DNA of 64,000 bases from Gimesia chilikensis (GCF_008329715.1 NZ_VTSR01000018.1:183828-247827), one strand, 5' to 3'. Positions 8,262 to 19,440 are shown, counted from the first letter of the stretch. A program made the numbers and translations. Notes: generated by a model not told the origin, from the sequence alone.

Positions 8262-9564
8262 CGCGCCGTTCCTTGAAGACTTCCAGCCGCTTGCGGATTG
8301 TGGCTTCAAAGCCTCGCTCGACGGGGCGGTAGTATTCACGTTCCACGCCCAGGTAATCCTGGTCGACCCAGCCCTCTTCTGAAGCATGGGCATACTGGTA
8401 ACCTTCGCCGTGTCCCAGTTGACTGGCCCCGCGGTAATGCGTGTCTTTCAAATGCACGGGGACTGGTAGCAGGGCCTTGTTTCGCACGTCGGAGAGTGCT
8501 TCATCAATGGCGACGTAGGAAGCATTCGATTTCGGCGCGGTGGCAATATAGGTCACCGCCTGTGCCAGCAGGATCCGACCTTCGGGCATGCCGATCTTCT
8601 CGACAGCGGCAAAAGCGGAATTCGCGATCAGGAGAGCCATCGGGTCTGCATTGCCTACGTCTTCTGAGGCAGCGATCACGATGCGGCGGGCCAGGAAACG
8701 CGGGTCTTCGCCCGCTTCAATCATACGGGCCAGCCAGTACAGGGCGGCGTCCGGATCACTGCCGCGCATGCTTTTAATCAAGGCGGAAGCGGAATCATAG
8801 TGAGCATCGCCATCCTGGTCATATTGAATCGCTTTTTTCTGAATCGATTCCTGAGCGACTTCCAGGTCGAACACTCGATCCTGACCGTAGAGGGAGAGGA
8901 CCCCGATTTCCAGTGCGTTTAGAGAGCGTCGGGCATCTCCATCGCAGACTTCAATCAGAAAGTCGAGGGCCTCGGCTTCGACTTCAACGTTGTAGCGGGC
9001 CAGTCCCCGTTTTTCATCCTGCAAGGCCCGGTGCATCAGCGTGCGGATTTCGTCCGCCGTCAGTGCCTGGAATTCGAAGATCTGACTGCGACTGATGAGA
9101 GCCGAGACGAGCGAGAAAAACGGGTTCGAAGTTGTTGCACCGATCAGGGAGACTACCCCCGATTCCACATCTGGTAACAAGACGTCCTGCTGAACTTTGC
9201 TGAAGTGATGTAGCTCATCAATGAAGAGAATGGTCTGTTTGCCCCCCGAGGCCAGTTCATCGCGGGCCCGGTCCAGGGCGGCTCGGACTTCTTTGATTCC
9301 AGCAGAGGCGGCATTCAGTGCTTCAAAGCGGCGGTTGGATTGACGGGCAATCAATTCTGCCAGAGAGGTTTTACCGGTGCCGGGGGAGCCGAAGAAGATG
9401 AGCGAGCCAATCCGGTCGGCGGCGAGGATGCGTCGCAGAAGTTTTCCCTCGCCCAGAAAATGCTGCTGTCCGACAAACTCTACCAGAGAGCGCGGACGCA
9501 TGCGGGCTGCCAGCGGTTTCGCCTTTTCGAGGTGCTGCGATTCCTGCTGATCGAACAAGCCCAT
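8224..9564 (-). CDS. rarA: Replication-associated recombination protein A (RarA/MgsA AAA ATPase)
   Basis: 446 residues from the ATG at 9564, which has GGAGG at 9573-9577, eight bases upstream. An in-frame TTG at 9582 overlaps that Shine-Dalgarno and is less likely. Counting from 9564: N-terminal MGLFDQ, the RMRPRSLVEFVGQQH segment, Walker A GSPGTGKT near residue 60, Walker B ILFIDELH near 113, and GATTSNP sensor 1, followed by lid and C-terminal tetramerisation regions (DPDAALYWLARMIEAGEDP; YKYAH-like QYAHASEEGW near the end). RarA/MgsA/WRNIP1 proteins act at stalled replication forks and bind SSB. Length and motifs are those of the family. Confidence 0.95.
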   Translation of the reverse strand: MGLFDQQESQHLEKAKPLAARMRPRSLVEFVGQQHFLGEGKLLRRILAADRIGSLIFFGSPGTGKTSLAELIARQSNRRFEALNAASAGIKEVRAALDRARDELASGGKQTILFIDELHHFSKVQQDVLLPDVESGVVSLIGATTSNPFFSLVSALISRSQIFEFQALTADEIRTLMHRALQDEKRGLARYNVEVEAEALDFLIEVCDGDARRSLNALEIGVLSLYGQDRVFDLEVAQESIQKKAIQYDQDGDAHYDSASALIKSMRGSDPDAALYWLARMIEAGEDPRFLARRIVIAASEDVGNADPMALLIANSAFAAVEKIGMPEGRILLAQAVTYIATAPKSNASYVAIDEALSDVRNKALLPVPVHLKDTHYRGASQLGHGEGYQYAHASEEGWVDQDYLGVEREYYRPVERGFEATIRKRLEVFKERREKKSGTDDNNRS

Positions 9565-9843
9565 GTAAAAAACCTCCGCCAAGTGATTCGTTCGCGGGTG
9601 TTATTAGAACCCGTGATTGCAAAGTGGGAACCTGATAACTCGGGTTGTGTGAGCCGGATATACCGGATTTACACGCGGCCGAATCTCGTGGGTTCCCCTA
9701 GAAATATTTGTAGGGTCAACTCACGATTTTGAATCAACATGACAGAGGCTTGTTTCTCTGTTTCGAATAGTCTCATTTTAACCGGCAACCCTTCGTAAAA
9801 CAAGGAGCCGATTTTAGAAATAATATTCTGCAAAAACAACTAC

Positions 9844-12800
9844 TTAGCCTTCGTGCTTATTGGACGGACCTTTGGGTTTCTGTTTCTGTTGAAAGAGAAA
9901 TTCCACGAGGTCCCGCAGATCATCTTTACTGAGCTGCTTGACAATTTCTTCGGGCATTGCCGATTTCCCGGTCGCCCGTTCGTCGATTTCGTCCTTGGGA
10001 ACACGAATCACGGTTCCTTTGGCATCCATAACCTCCAGGGTATCATCGGATTCATTGCGAATGATACCAACGACCACCTTACCGTCCAGCAAAGCCAGCA
10101 CGGCGGTTTCGAATCCTTTCGCGATCGCTTTGTTCGGTGCGACGATTGCTTCGAGCAGATAACGGCGGTCTTTATCACGGCCGATTCCCGATAGATCGGG
10201 GCCGACTTCGCCGCCGTTATTGCGGATTTGATGACAGCGCCGACAGGAAGTGTCGCTACGACCAAAAAAGATTTCACGTCCCCGGGCAGCATTACCACCA
10301 GACAGCGATTCGAGGTAGTTTGCTAGCGCATCTCCTTCGGGACGCTGAGCTTCAAACTGATCACGAAGTTGATCGAGTTCGGGAGATTTCTTCAGAGCGG
10401 CCGCCTTGAGCAGATCCAGTTGAATTTCCGCGGAAACCTCCTGCTTGACCAGTCGCTGCATCCAGTTGGTCAGGATGGTAGTCGCTTCCGGGATCTGCAT
10501 CTCAGCCAGGGTCTCGATGGCGCCCTGTTTTTCTGAGGTTTGTCCCGATTCAATGGCCTGTTCCAGGGGCTGCAGGGCGGCCTCTGGTTCGTGGCGGGCC
10601 AGTACATTGCGACCTGCGACCCTCAATGCGGCATGCTTGTCCCGAATTGCGGATTTAGCGATCTCTGAAATGCCCGGGTAGCCGAGTTTATCCAGCGCCT
10701 TGAGCGATGCGACGCGCACATCAACAGGACGTTTCGAATCTTCCACCATTTTAGCCAGCATGGGGGCGGCTTCCTTGATGCCATATTTCGCTGCCAGTCC
10801 GGTGCCTGCTTCCTTGATCTTCTCCGAGCTGCTGAACAGGTCGGGGACGATGGGGCCAACGATTTCCGCCAGTTCGACCGGTTGCCGGTTTTCGATGGGC
10901 TGCCAGCGTCCGAGAACCCGATCGAGGGGCTCCGGTTCGTTCCACTGGCTCAATTCCTGAATCGCTTCCAGGCGGAGCGTTTCAGGGACATTTTTATCGG
11001 CGGCGATCTTTGCCACCAGGGCGGCGTTTTCTGCACCTCCCAGTCGGAAGTTCGCATTCATCACCCGACGGAGCAGGGGATCAGCCATGTCCGGACTCAG
11101 GGAAACAGCTGCGAGGTCTGGTACCGCTGCTGGAATCGGAGCATCGTTAATCGCCCGGGCTGCTTCGAGCACGATCTGGGGATCGGAATCCTGCAGGAAC
11201 AGACCAACTTCCTTACGCTGCAGGCGACGCAGAGCGACAACCGCAGCCAGGCGAACTGCCGCGGATTCATTGTTAGCCGCGGCAATCAACTGGTCGGCAG
11301 CCCCGATACGGGACAGTGCCAGAATCGCAGAATGACGCAGCATCGGGTCGGCATTGTTATTCTGTTTGAGCAAGTCGAACAATGCGGGAACCGCCGCCTG
11401 TGACTTAAAGTACCCCAAGGCAACTGCAGCGAAGTATTGTACGCGGGCATTCGAATCTTTGAGCAGTTCAATCAGGGTCGGAGTTGCAGAAGTAAATCCG
11501 GCTTCCCCGATCACTTTGGCAGTCTGAGCTCTGACTTCGCTGTCCTGATCGTTGAGCAGACTTTGAATGCCGGCGACTGCAGAACTTGTCTGACGCCCCA
11601 GCTGTCCGATGCCCCAGATGGCATGCAGGCGGGCAAACAAATCTTTCCCATTCAGGGCGACCTTCTGTAGAGAATCCAGGGCACTCCGATTAACGAGGGC
11701 GAACTGGGCTTCCATGCGAATTCGCTGATCCGGATGCGCGAGCAGACCGACCAGTTCCTCAGTGGAACGTTCTGAAAAGCCTTCTTTCATCAGTTCTGCA
11801 GAGTGAACTTCTTTCGCTTCCCCTGCATGTTTGGTATCAGTGAACTGGTAGATGCGGCCTTTGCCCAGTCCGTTCCAGCCGTTGACCCAGTCAGAGACAT
11901 ACATGCTGCCGTCGTAGCCAAAGTCGACGTCGGTCGCGAGGATCTGCCAGATGAATTCGTGAGAGTCGGTCAGTTCAAAGGAAGCTCCCTTCGGTTTAAC
12001 GGCAAACGAACGGATACCGCTGCGTGAGGGCGTACCCCGGAAGTCGGCCAGGAAGAAGTGACCTTTATAACGATCAGAGAGACCCACGCCCGGGTAGTGG
12101 ACCAGTCCGGAAGGACCATCAGACAAATTTACGATCGGGGGAACCATGTAAGCCGGCTGACCTTCGTGGGCGGGATGCCAGATCTTTTCACGGTTGAAAG
12201 GGCCACGGTCGGACAGGTACTGGTAGTACATCCGCCAGCCGGTATCTCCCCCTTCGACAACATAGACCCAGCGGGCCTTGTCGCCGCTGTCTGAGTTGTT
12301 GTCGCCTGTGAACAGGTTGCCGTAATCGTCAAACGCCAGTTCCTGTGGGTTACGCAGACCGTAGGCGAATTCTTCGAGCTCGGTGCCGTCCAGGTTACAG
12401 CGGAAGACGGCTCCCGTGTCAGGGCGAAACAGATGTTTGCCTTCTTTGGTTTTGATATTGTATCCCCGGTCGCCGATGCTGAAGTAGAGCCGACCGTCGG
12501 GACCGAGCTTCAGTCCGTGCAGGTCGTGTCCGCGGAAGGCGACTCTAACCCCGTAACCGCTGCTCAATTTTTCCCGCAGGGTGGCTTTCCCCTCACCGGC
12601 CGTGTCTTTGAGACGCCAGACATGGGGAATGCAGGTGTAATAGACGTATCCACCACGGGCCAGTACGCCGGCCCCGGTGCCGTCTTCAATGTTATTGAAG
12701 CCATCCGCGAAGACGCTGGCATGGTCGGCTTTGCCGTCGTGATCCCGATCCTCGACCAGGCGGATCCGATCGTGTTCGAGCGTGTAGTCTTTGACGTTTT

Positions 12801-13191
12801 CCTTGAGATGTTTCTTGAAGTAAGCGACGCGGTCGGCCACGGTTTCTGCGGCGAGGTCATCATGCAACCAGTCCATATGACTCCGGTTGTCTTCCACACC
12901 CTTAGACTGCCGGTAGGTTTCTGCTACGTAAAAACGTCCCTGTTCATCAATGCAGAAGGCGACCGGATTGGCCATCAGCGGTTCCGCAGCAAACAGGCTG
13001 ACATGCATTCCTTCAGGAACGCGAAAGCCCGAAATTGCCTGTTCCCCTTCCTGCGATGCTTCGGCGATCGCAGGAGTATAAGGTGTCTCGCTGAAAGCTT
13101 TGTGAGGGTTCAAAAAGGGAATCAGACTGACCGAACAGGCCAGCAGGAGACGCAAACGAAACGGGAGTTGCAGACAGTGGGCAGGAAACAA
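9844..13191 (-). CDS. PVC-type secreted propeller / HEAT-repeat / heme c protein
   Basis: 1115 residues with a signal peptide (hydrophobic stretch to about residue 34). The N-terminal half is the Planctomycete 'membrane-bound dehydrogenase' sugar-dehydrogenase-like beta-propeller (DGRLYFSIGDRG, GLRNPQELAFD). The middle holds several HEAT-like helical repeats (for example IRMEAQFALVNRS; LRHSAILALSRIG). The C-terminus is the Verrucomicrobia/Planctomycete heme-binding domain with CRRCH at 983-987 and GPDLSGIG. Such proteins are thought to oxidise sugars or alcohols in the periplasm and pass electrons on through heme c; the substrate is unknown. The start is TTG at 13191, supported by AAGGAG (CTCCTT at 13199-13204) seven bases upstream. 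It is divergent from glgC. Confidence 0.92.
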   Translation of the reverse strand: MFPAHCLQLPFRLRLLLACSVSLIPFLNPHKAFSETPYTPAIAEASQEGEQAISGFRVPEGMHVSLFAAEPLMANPVAFCIDEQGRFYVAETYRQSKGVEDNRSHMDWLHDDLAAETVADRVAYFKKHLKENVKDYTLEHDRIRLVEDRDHDGKADHASVFADGFNNIEDGTGAGVLARGGYVYYTCIPHVWRLKDTAGEGKATLREKLSSGYGVRVAFRGHDLHGLKLGPDGRLYFSIGDRGYNIKTKEGKHLFRPDTGAVFRCNLDGTELEEFAYGLRNPQELAFDDYGNLFTGDNNSDSGDKARWVYVVEGGDTGWRMYYQYLSDRGPFNREKIWHPAHEGQPAYMVPPIVNLSDGPSGLVHYPGVGLSDRYKGHFFLADFRGTPSRSGIRSFAVKPKGASFELTDSHEFIWQILATDVDFGYDGSMYVSDWVNGWNGLGKGRIYQFTDTKHAGEAKEVHSAELMKEGFSERSTEELVGLLAHPDQRIRMEAQFALVNRSALDSLQKVALNGKDLFARLHAIWGIGQLGRQTSSAVAGIQSLLNDQDSEVRAQTAKVIGEAGFTSATPTLIELLKDSNARVQYFAAVALGYFKSQAAVPALFDLLKQNNNADPMLRHSAILALSRIGAADQLIAAANNESAAVRLAAVVALRRLQRKEVGLFLQDSDPQIVLEAARAINDAPIPAAVPDLAAVSLSPDMADPLLRRVMNANFRLGGAENAALVAKIAADKNVPETLRLEAIQELSQWNEPEPLDRVLGRWQPIENRQPVELAEIVGPIVPDLFSSSEKIKEAGTGLAAKYGIKEAAPMLAKMVEDSKRPVDVRVASLKALDKLGYPGISEIAKSAIRDKHAALRVAGRNVLARHEPEAALQPLEQAIESGQTSEKQGAIETLAEMQIPEATTILTNWMQRLVKQEVSAEIQLDLLKAAALKKSPELDQLRDQFEAQRPEGDALANYLESLSGGNAARGREIFFGRSDTSCRRCHQIRNNGGEVGPDLSGIGRDKDRRYLLEAIVAPNKAIAKGFETAVLALLDGKVVVGIIRNESDDTLEVMDAKGTVIRVPKDEIDERATGKSAMPEEIVKQLSKDDLRDLVEFLFQQKQKPKGPSNKHEG

Positions 13192-13527
13192 AGTAACACT
13201 CCTTGGGGTGAGCGGCGGGATGCTGTGGATGAAATTTGTATGAATTCAGGTCGGAAAATCACTACTATCTTAACCGCCTGTAGAAGCGGTTCACAGACTG
13301 AGTTTCTCCTATATTGTCTGATCAATACAGATTTGAACCCGAATCGGAATTTTTCCAGAGCTGTGAGAGTACAGTTCATTCTCAACTGGTTTGCAGGGTA
13401 GAATCTCAGTAACATGAACTAAATACAATACAGTGTCACTGAGAGGCAAGCCGTTCATTAAGTTTGCTTATAAAAGAGAGTGTCATTCGTCTAGAGTGTG
13501 CGCAACGCACTAGAATCAGGTTAATCC
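13192..13527. other. Divergent intergenic region, 336 bp
   Basis: Separates the heme protein gene from glgC and must carry both promoters. TACAAT at 13424-13429 could be a -10 element for glgC, but no good -35 sits 16-18 bases before it. No ORF or RNA gene is supported. Confidence 0.35.
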
Positions 13528-14808
<1,281 letters not shown>

Positions 14809-14834
14809 AGCCACCACTGTGAAAACAGAAAATC

Positions 14835-14864
14835 AAAAAGCAGTCCTCAGGGGCTGCTTTTTTT
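14835..14864 (+). terminator. Intrinsic terminator of glgC
   Basis: Stem AAGCAGTCC / GGGCTGCTT (one G-T pair) with loop TCAG (14847-14850), extended by flanking A/T pairs and ending in seven T at 14858-14864. It begins 26 bases after the glgC stop. Confidence 0.88.
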
Positions 14865-14969
14865 ACGCCTGGGTTGATTTTGTGTTCATGCGATCATATG
14901 GTGGGCGAGTGTGGATTTAAGGTTAAATTTCACTCGCTTTGGGCTATCTGTTGAATCGAGGTCGATCAG

Positions 14970-16358
14970 ATGAGAGTGCTTTGTGTTTTTGTGGTTTTGT
15001 TTCTGCTATCGTCTCAGGTTCAAGCACAACCACCTGTTAAACAGTATGAGATGGGTTTTGAGACAGTTGAAGTCTTTGAATATATCAAGTCGCTTCGTGA
15101 AACGAATCAGCCGATTCCAATTTTTCCGTCACGCACCAGTAATGCTTTGATTGTGAAGACCGTTGCGGACAAAACACGAGCCTCGATGGCAGGGCTTCAG
15201 GAAAATGATCTGATTCACATTGTCAACGGGAGCCACCTGCGTGCTCCCCGTGCGGGAGATAAGAAACTCAGTCGGATCACCAGTCAGGATGAGTTGAAAC
15301 TGGGAGTGATCCGACGGGAGGAAAATCGCTGGAATCGAATCTCCATTGTGCTACCTGCGATCTCAGATGAGATGGCACTCAGACTGAAATTGCGAAAAAC
15401 TCCAGGTCTCGATTCCGAGCTGTTGCCTGTGGTCAAAGTCAGGCATCGGGAATCTCCGGCTACGATATTTGCTCCGGATAATTTCCAGCTCTACTTTACG
15501 GAAACGAATTCACGCCCCGCTCAACTCCATCTGAGAATGGCTCAATTACTTCCAGGTAAGACAGTCGGCGGAACATTCATCATCGCGACCGAACAAGGTG
15601 AAACTGCTTTCGAGACCGAGGGTAGCTTTGACAGAGATCACAAACCGAGTATTTTTCGACGATCGAAAAGTCCGGAGTGGGAGCCGATTCAGGTAGAACT
15701 GCAACTGTTGTTGTCTGAAGAGGGTCAGCGGAAAATCAAAGAGGAATTCCGGGTTGCAGAAGAAGCGTATGAGCGCGAATTCAAAGAGTTTAAATTCGAT
15801 GAAAAGCGGACCGACAAAGCATACCAGGAACGGAATAAAGAGCGATTAAAACAGATTGCCGCGATGGAACGGATCAATGCCGAGCTGATGCGAGTCGAAC
15901 AAAACCATCAGCGTCTCCTGCGTCGTCAGGAACAGTTGGCAAATCCAGCGAATATCTCAGGCCGAAATTCGAGGCAACTGACAGATCAATCGCGAAAGGC
16001 GATTCGAGCTCTTTACATGGGGCTCACGCCAGAGCAGCAGGAGATCGTCAGAAAATCGGTTGTATCTCACAGAACTCCTGCATTTCTCAATGAAGCCGGC
16101 CTGTTGCAACTGGAAGAAACCGGATTCGCTGAGTGGGAAATCAAATTGAAAAGAGCCAGTCAAGGCTGGAAATGGTATGACGCGCCTGTGAATCCGCAGC
16201 AGTTGAAACTGCTGCGGGATATCATCTCCTCTGACAGGGTGACTGTCCATCATGAGAGTCATCCTCAGCAAAAATTCATAGTCACTCCTGAACAGAAAGA
16301 ACAGATGAAAGCAGTGTTGACCGTCTTCGAAGCCGAGGGGGGCAAGGTGGAAGACTAG
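14970..16358 (+). CDS. Exported PDZ-like, coiled-coil protein, unknown function
   Basis: 462 residues with a clear signal peptide (MRVLCVFVVLFLLSSQVQAQ). Residues of about 45-135 resemble a PDZ domain: NALIVKTVADKTRASMAGLQ then NDLIHIVNGSHL, the usual 'ASMAGLQENDLI' layout. A charged, probably coiled-coil stretch lies around 250-330 (many E/K/R and Q). The C-terminal region mentions no known fold. No protease triad is visible, so it is likelier a periplasmic binding or scaffold protein. It stands alone after the glgC terminator and converges on the 16399 gene with a 40-bp gap. Confidence 0.75.
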   Translation: MRVLCVFVVLFLLSSQVQAQPPVKQYEMGFETVEVFEYIKSLRETNQPIPIFPSRTSNALIVKTVADKTRASMAGLQENDLIHIVNGSHLRAPRAGDKKLSRITSQDELKLGVIRREENRWNRISIVLPAISDEMALRLKLRKTPGLDSELLPVVKVRHRESPATIFAPDNFQLYFTETNSRPAQLHLRMAQLLPGKTVGGTFIIATEQGETAFETEGSFDRDHKPSIFRRSKSPEWEPIQVELQLLLSEEGQRKIKEEFRVAEEAYEREFKEFKFDEKRTDKAYQERNKERLKQIAAMERINAELMRVEQNHQRLLRRQEQLANPANISGRNSRQLTDQSRKAIRALYMGLTPEQQEIVRKSVVSHRTPAFLNEAGLLQLEETGFAEWEIKLKRASQGWKWYDAPVNPQQLKLLRDIISSDRVTVHHESHPQQKFIVTPEQKEQMKAVLTVFEAEGGKVED

Positions 16359-16398
16359 TCATGCGAGGCTGTTCCATAATGTACTATTCAGATCTAAT

Positions 16399-16935
16399 TC
16401 AGGATTTGTGAAACGCTTTTAGCAGATCCGCGTGCCGGACATTGACGGCGTACCAGCAGGATCCCGAATCTGCTGCGGGGAAATCCTGCCAGGCGACAAT
16501 GAAGTGGAAACTGGTCCGACTCCCTTTTTTCAGGTCAGGCAGTGTCAGCGAGATCCCTTTTTCGTCGTGTCCCAGCGGGCAGAATTCATATTTCTGCTCT
16601 TCCGGCAGACGAGCATTGAGGCACTCTTCATCTTCAGTGCCGATCATGAGCTGGGTCTGTGCATTCTCCCAGGACATCGCAAACAGATGCTGGCCCCCTT
16701 CATAAGAGCAGGAGTCGTACTTGTGGCCCCGCAGTCGGCACTCGAATATCAGGTCTTCTGCCGGTTCTTGACAGTTAATTTGCAGCAGAATTCCCAGGCA
16801 GTTGTCTAGCGACATCCCAGCCGGCAACCGGGGGGAGAGCGGCACCTGATCAAGCTGCACCTGCACCCCTGGTGTGACGCCAAAGACGAAGAAATTGATT
16901 TCCCCCAGTGAGGTGTCGATGATGAGATTGTGCAT
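16399..16935 (-). CDS. Hypothetical cytoplasmic protein
   Basis: 178 residues, no recognised family. There is no signal peptide. It contains seven cysteines (for instance DNCLG, INCQE, ECRLRG, SCSYEGG, EECLN, EFCPLG), too scattered for a standard zinc site. Composition suggests a beta-rich fold. The ATG at 16935 is the first in frame. Neighbours give no clue: it converges on the PDZ-like gene and is divergent from the AT-rich 17076 gene. Confidence 0.65.
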   Translation of the reverse strand: MHNLIIDTSLGEINFFVFGVTPGVQVQLDQVPLSPRLPAGMSLDNCLGILLQINCQEPAEDLIFECRLRGHKYDSCSYEGGQHLFAMSWENAQTQLMIGTEDEECLNARLPEEQKYEFCPLGHDEKGISLTLPDLKKGSRTSFHFIVAWQDFPAADSGSCWYAVNVRHADLLKAFHKS

Positions 16936-17075
16936 GTCAGGAAGTGAAGGAATGTGGCGTTAGTCTTTTTTTTGAGGAATTCCAGAAATTGATGAAATGT
17001 AACCGATTCATTGGAGAGATGATTTTCAACTGGAGGCAGTGATTTTTCTGATTATGATAAACTGTAAGACCTGGT

Positions 17076-17807
17076 TTGAATGACGGCGGTAATCAGATAG
17101 TAGTAAATTCTGTCTGGGAAACAAATCGAATGCATTTTTATGAACAGCACTACAAGCGATATTGTTTGCGAGAATATATTGGAATGTGGCATCCGAATAT
17201 TCCCAAAGCTGTTATTTACTGGATTTTGATTAAGTTCAATTTAAAGCGACTGAATAGAAATCCGTTTCCCGTCTTTCGCTCTGTTCGAACTAATCAAATT
17301 GAGTTGAATCAGGTACCTGAAAAATATCGTGCTGCAATTTCTGAAGAACTGAACCTGTTATTCAGGTATGACTTTGTGGATCCCCTTCTGTCTGGTGTCA
17401 TCTCTGGTTCCAGTTTAAAAGAACTAAGACAAACGGGAGTCTGTTTGCTTTCACGTCATAAGAATGGAAATTCAGCAGTATCTGTCATTATTGATTATCA
17501 TGACGGTCGTGTAACACGGCGGCCTAATTTTATTTTTACATTTATTTCAGACCCTCCTGGTGATATCACAACCAGTAACGGTCGATTTATGTGTTATTCA
17601 GATCCGGGAGGTGAAAATGAATACTATCCCAAAGTTCCTTTTGAAAAACTGGTGCATATTCACAATCAGAGAATTCTGAGTTCGAACAGAGACTTTTTAC
17701 CAATCAATGACAATGAAGATCTCGTGCGATTGACAGACGGTAGATTGGTGAAAAGTATCGATGAGTTAATCAGTCGTGGGATTCTGAAGTATAAATATTC
17801 TGAATAG
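17076..17807 (+). CDS. Orphan AT-rich hypothetical protein
   Basis: 243 residues if the TTG at 17076 is used; an ATG at 17130 (MHFYEQHY) is an equally plausible start giving 225 residues. No family is recognised. The protein is basic near the N-terminus and has no signal peptide. The gene is visibly richer in A+T than its neighbours (by eye roughly 40% G+C against about 53%), with many AAT, ATT and TTT codons. That suggests a recent arrival or relaxed selection. It lies 28 bp before the pentapeptide-repeat gene and may be co-transcribed with it. Confidence 0.65.
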   Translation: MNDGGNQIVVNSVWETNRMHFYEQHYKRYCLREYIGMWHPNIPKAVIYWILIKFNLKRLNRNPFPVFRSVRTNQIELNQVPEKYRAAISEELNLLFRYDFVDPLLSGVISGSSLKELRQTGVCLLSRHKNGNSAVSVIIDYHDGRVTRRPNFIFTFISDPPGDITTSNGRFMCYSDPGGENEYYPKVPFEKLVHIHNQRILSSNRDFLPINDNEDLVRLTDGRLVKSIDELISRGILKYKYSE

Positions 17808-17835
17808 TTCCTGCTCCTGTATTTAGAGAACCATC

Positions 17836-18480
17836 ATGAACGTTGACTCTCATCTGGTTCGTCTGGTGCATGACATTCTGTTTCGTGAGTGGGACCCGCT
17901 GGGTGTGAATGCAGATGAAGCCGCCTTCAGTGAGTATTCCCGGTACGATGTTGTGCTTCTCCAACTACTCAAGAGAGGGGCGGATGAACGGCGTGTTGCA
18001 GAGCATCTGCTGCGAATTCAGGAACAATCGCTGGGGATCAGTCCGCCTGATCCTGAGAGGGACAAGGTGATCGCCTCGCGACTGCTGGCCGCCTATGAGA
18101 TTGCCCAGCGTCCCATTCGACCGGCCCGCTCCGCAGTAGAGTTACTGGAACGTTATCAGGCGGGAGAACGTGTTTTCAATGGCAGCCGGATTGAGACCGA
18201 CGAAAGTGGAATATTGGCGGGTTCTATTCTGAATGGTCTGGTGCTCCGCAACGCTTATGTGAAGCTCTCATATCAGCGGGCGTCACTGCGAGGTGCCGAT
18301 TTCTGGGACTCGGAGCTAAAGGGCTCTGACTTCTCTTATGCTGATTTACGCGGTGCCAGGTTTGTCGGAAGCGTGCTGAGCGACACTTCTTTTCAAGGAG
18401 CCCGGCTGGAGGGAGCAGAGTTCAACAATGCCTGTTATCAGCTGCGCATGTTGAAAACAGGTGAGTTCCCAGACAGTTGA
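17836..18480 (+). CDS. Pentapeptide-repeat protein with a DUF1871-like N-terminal domain
   Basis: 214 residues. The first ~90 residues (LVHDILFREWDPLGVN, then DEAAFSEYSRYD and a helical segment) resemble small DUF1871-type domains. Residues of about 120-205 are pentapeptide repeats with the A(D/N)LxG-like pattern (LRGADFWDSELKGSDFSYADLRGARF), which form a right-handed quadrilateral beta-helix. Such repeats act as protein-binding surfaces; some mimic DNA, but nothing here points to gyrase protection. Possibly in one transcript with the AT-rich orphan upstream. Confidence 0.78.
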   Translation: MNVDSHLVRLVHDILFREWDPLGVNADEAAFSEYSRYDVVLLQLLKRGADERRVAEHLLRIQEQSLGISPPDPERDKVIASRLLAAYEIAQRPIRPARSAVELLERYQAGERVFNGSRIETDESGILAGSILNGLVLRNAYVKLSYQRASLRGADFWDSELKGSDFSYADLRGARFVGSVLSDTSFQGARLEGAEFNNACYQLRMLKTGEFPDS

Positions 18481-18502
18481 TGAACCGCGATGATCGGATA
18501 CT

Positions 18503-19306
18503 TCAAGCAAATTCAGCGTGGATGTATTCCCCGATTGGCTGGAATCCCAGTCTGGTGTAGGCCCGGATGGCGGGGGTGTTGTCGTTGTTGACGAACAGGG
18601 TGAGTCGTTTGCCCCGGGCGAACCAGTGTCTGCAGGTGGCGCTGACGGTCTGTTTGGCGTAGCCTTTTCCCTGGTGGGCGGGATGTGTCATTACGCCGCC
18701 TACCTGGGCGTAGTGTCGGGATAGCCCGTGGACATTGGCTTTGGCGATGATCTCACCTGCCTGTTTCAGTAGCCATTCATACTCGGGGACAATGCGCGCC
18801 CGTTCGTTTTCTGGCACTTCTCTGTCGGCGGGTTGCTCATCCATGATGTTTCCCAGGCGAATGATGCCGTCAATATCGCCTGACGTCCCCTGGACTTCTG
18901 CTCCTGTAGAACAGTCATGGAAATTCTCCTGCTCCAGCAGGTACAGGGTCTGCTCCCGAACTTTGATGGGGGTGATACCATGCTGCTGGAGACGGTCGAG
19001 GGTCGGGAGTGCATGCCGCTGGAAGGCGACGACATATTTCACAGGCCGGTTCTGTTTCACGAACTCATCGACAAAGGCATCGATGACAGCGGTGCTCTCA
19101 GCGTGCAGTGTGATGTCGTCCCAGAGGCCGAAGTAGACGCCCAGTCCCGTCAGCACATCATTTTCGAAATAGCCCAGGTAAGTGTTGAACTCGAAAGGAT
19201 TGTCAGAGAATTCAAAGCTGCCGATCACGAACATGTTTTCGAGTTCGTGCTGGTAAGCATAGTCCAGAATGAGCTGTTGATCTGAGGCGGTTAGTTCACG
19301 AAGCAT
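18503..19306 (-). CDS. GNAT-family N-acetyltransferase
   Basis: 267 residues from the ATG at 19306 (MLRELTASDQ). The frame stays open to 19396, but the extra 30 residues overlap the terminator of the next gene and look non-coding. The C-terminal ~110 residues form a GNAT fold: GGVMTHPAHQGKGYAKQ is the acetyl-CoA-binding R/Q-x-x-G-x-G/A motif (motif A), followed by LFVNNDNTPAIRAYTRLGFQPIGEY (motif B). The N-terminal half may be another GNAT-like domain. The acceptor is unknown. Confidence 0.85.
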   Translation of the reverse strand: MLRELTASDQQLILDYAYQHELENMFVIGSFEFSDNPFEFNTYLGYFENDVLTGLGVYFGLWDDITLHAESTAVIDAFVDEFVKQNRPVKYVVAFQRHALPTLDRLQQHGITPIKVREQTLYLLEQENFHDCSTGAEVQGTSGDIDGIIRLGNIMDEQPADREVPENERARIVPEYEWLLKQAGEIIAKANVHGLSRHYAQVGGVMTHPAHQGKGYAKQTVSATCRHWFARGKRLTLFVNNDNTPAIRAYTRLGFQPIGEYIHAEFA

Positions 19307-19365
19307 GGATTGTCGGTTCCGGAAGTTGAGCTGTCGAAAGTAGTTCGCGACTAATCGTACAAGAC

Positions 19366-19406
19366 AAAAAAACGCCCGACAAGGTTCACACCTCATCGGA
19401 CGTTTT
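19366..19406 (-). terminator. Intrinsic terminator of the His-rich PDZ protein gene
   Basis: On the minus strand AAAACGTCCGA pairs with TCGGGCGTTTT (one G-U pair) and is followed by a T-rich run (A-run at 19366-19372 on +). It starts 35 bases after the stop codon of the 19441-20484 gene. Confidence 0.82.
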
Positions 19407-19440
19407 ACGGGTTGCCTGCAGTGTCATGTATTACTTACTC

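Noticed and set aside
12433..13401. 322-residue open frame on the + strand
   Set aside because: Antisense to the start of the PVC heme protein gene. No Shine-Dalgarno or domain motif, and the real gene is well supported by its motifs.
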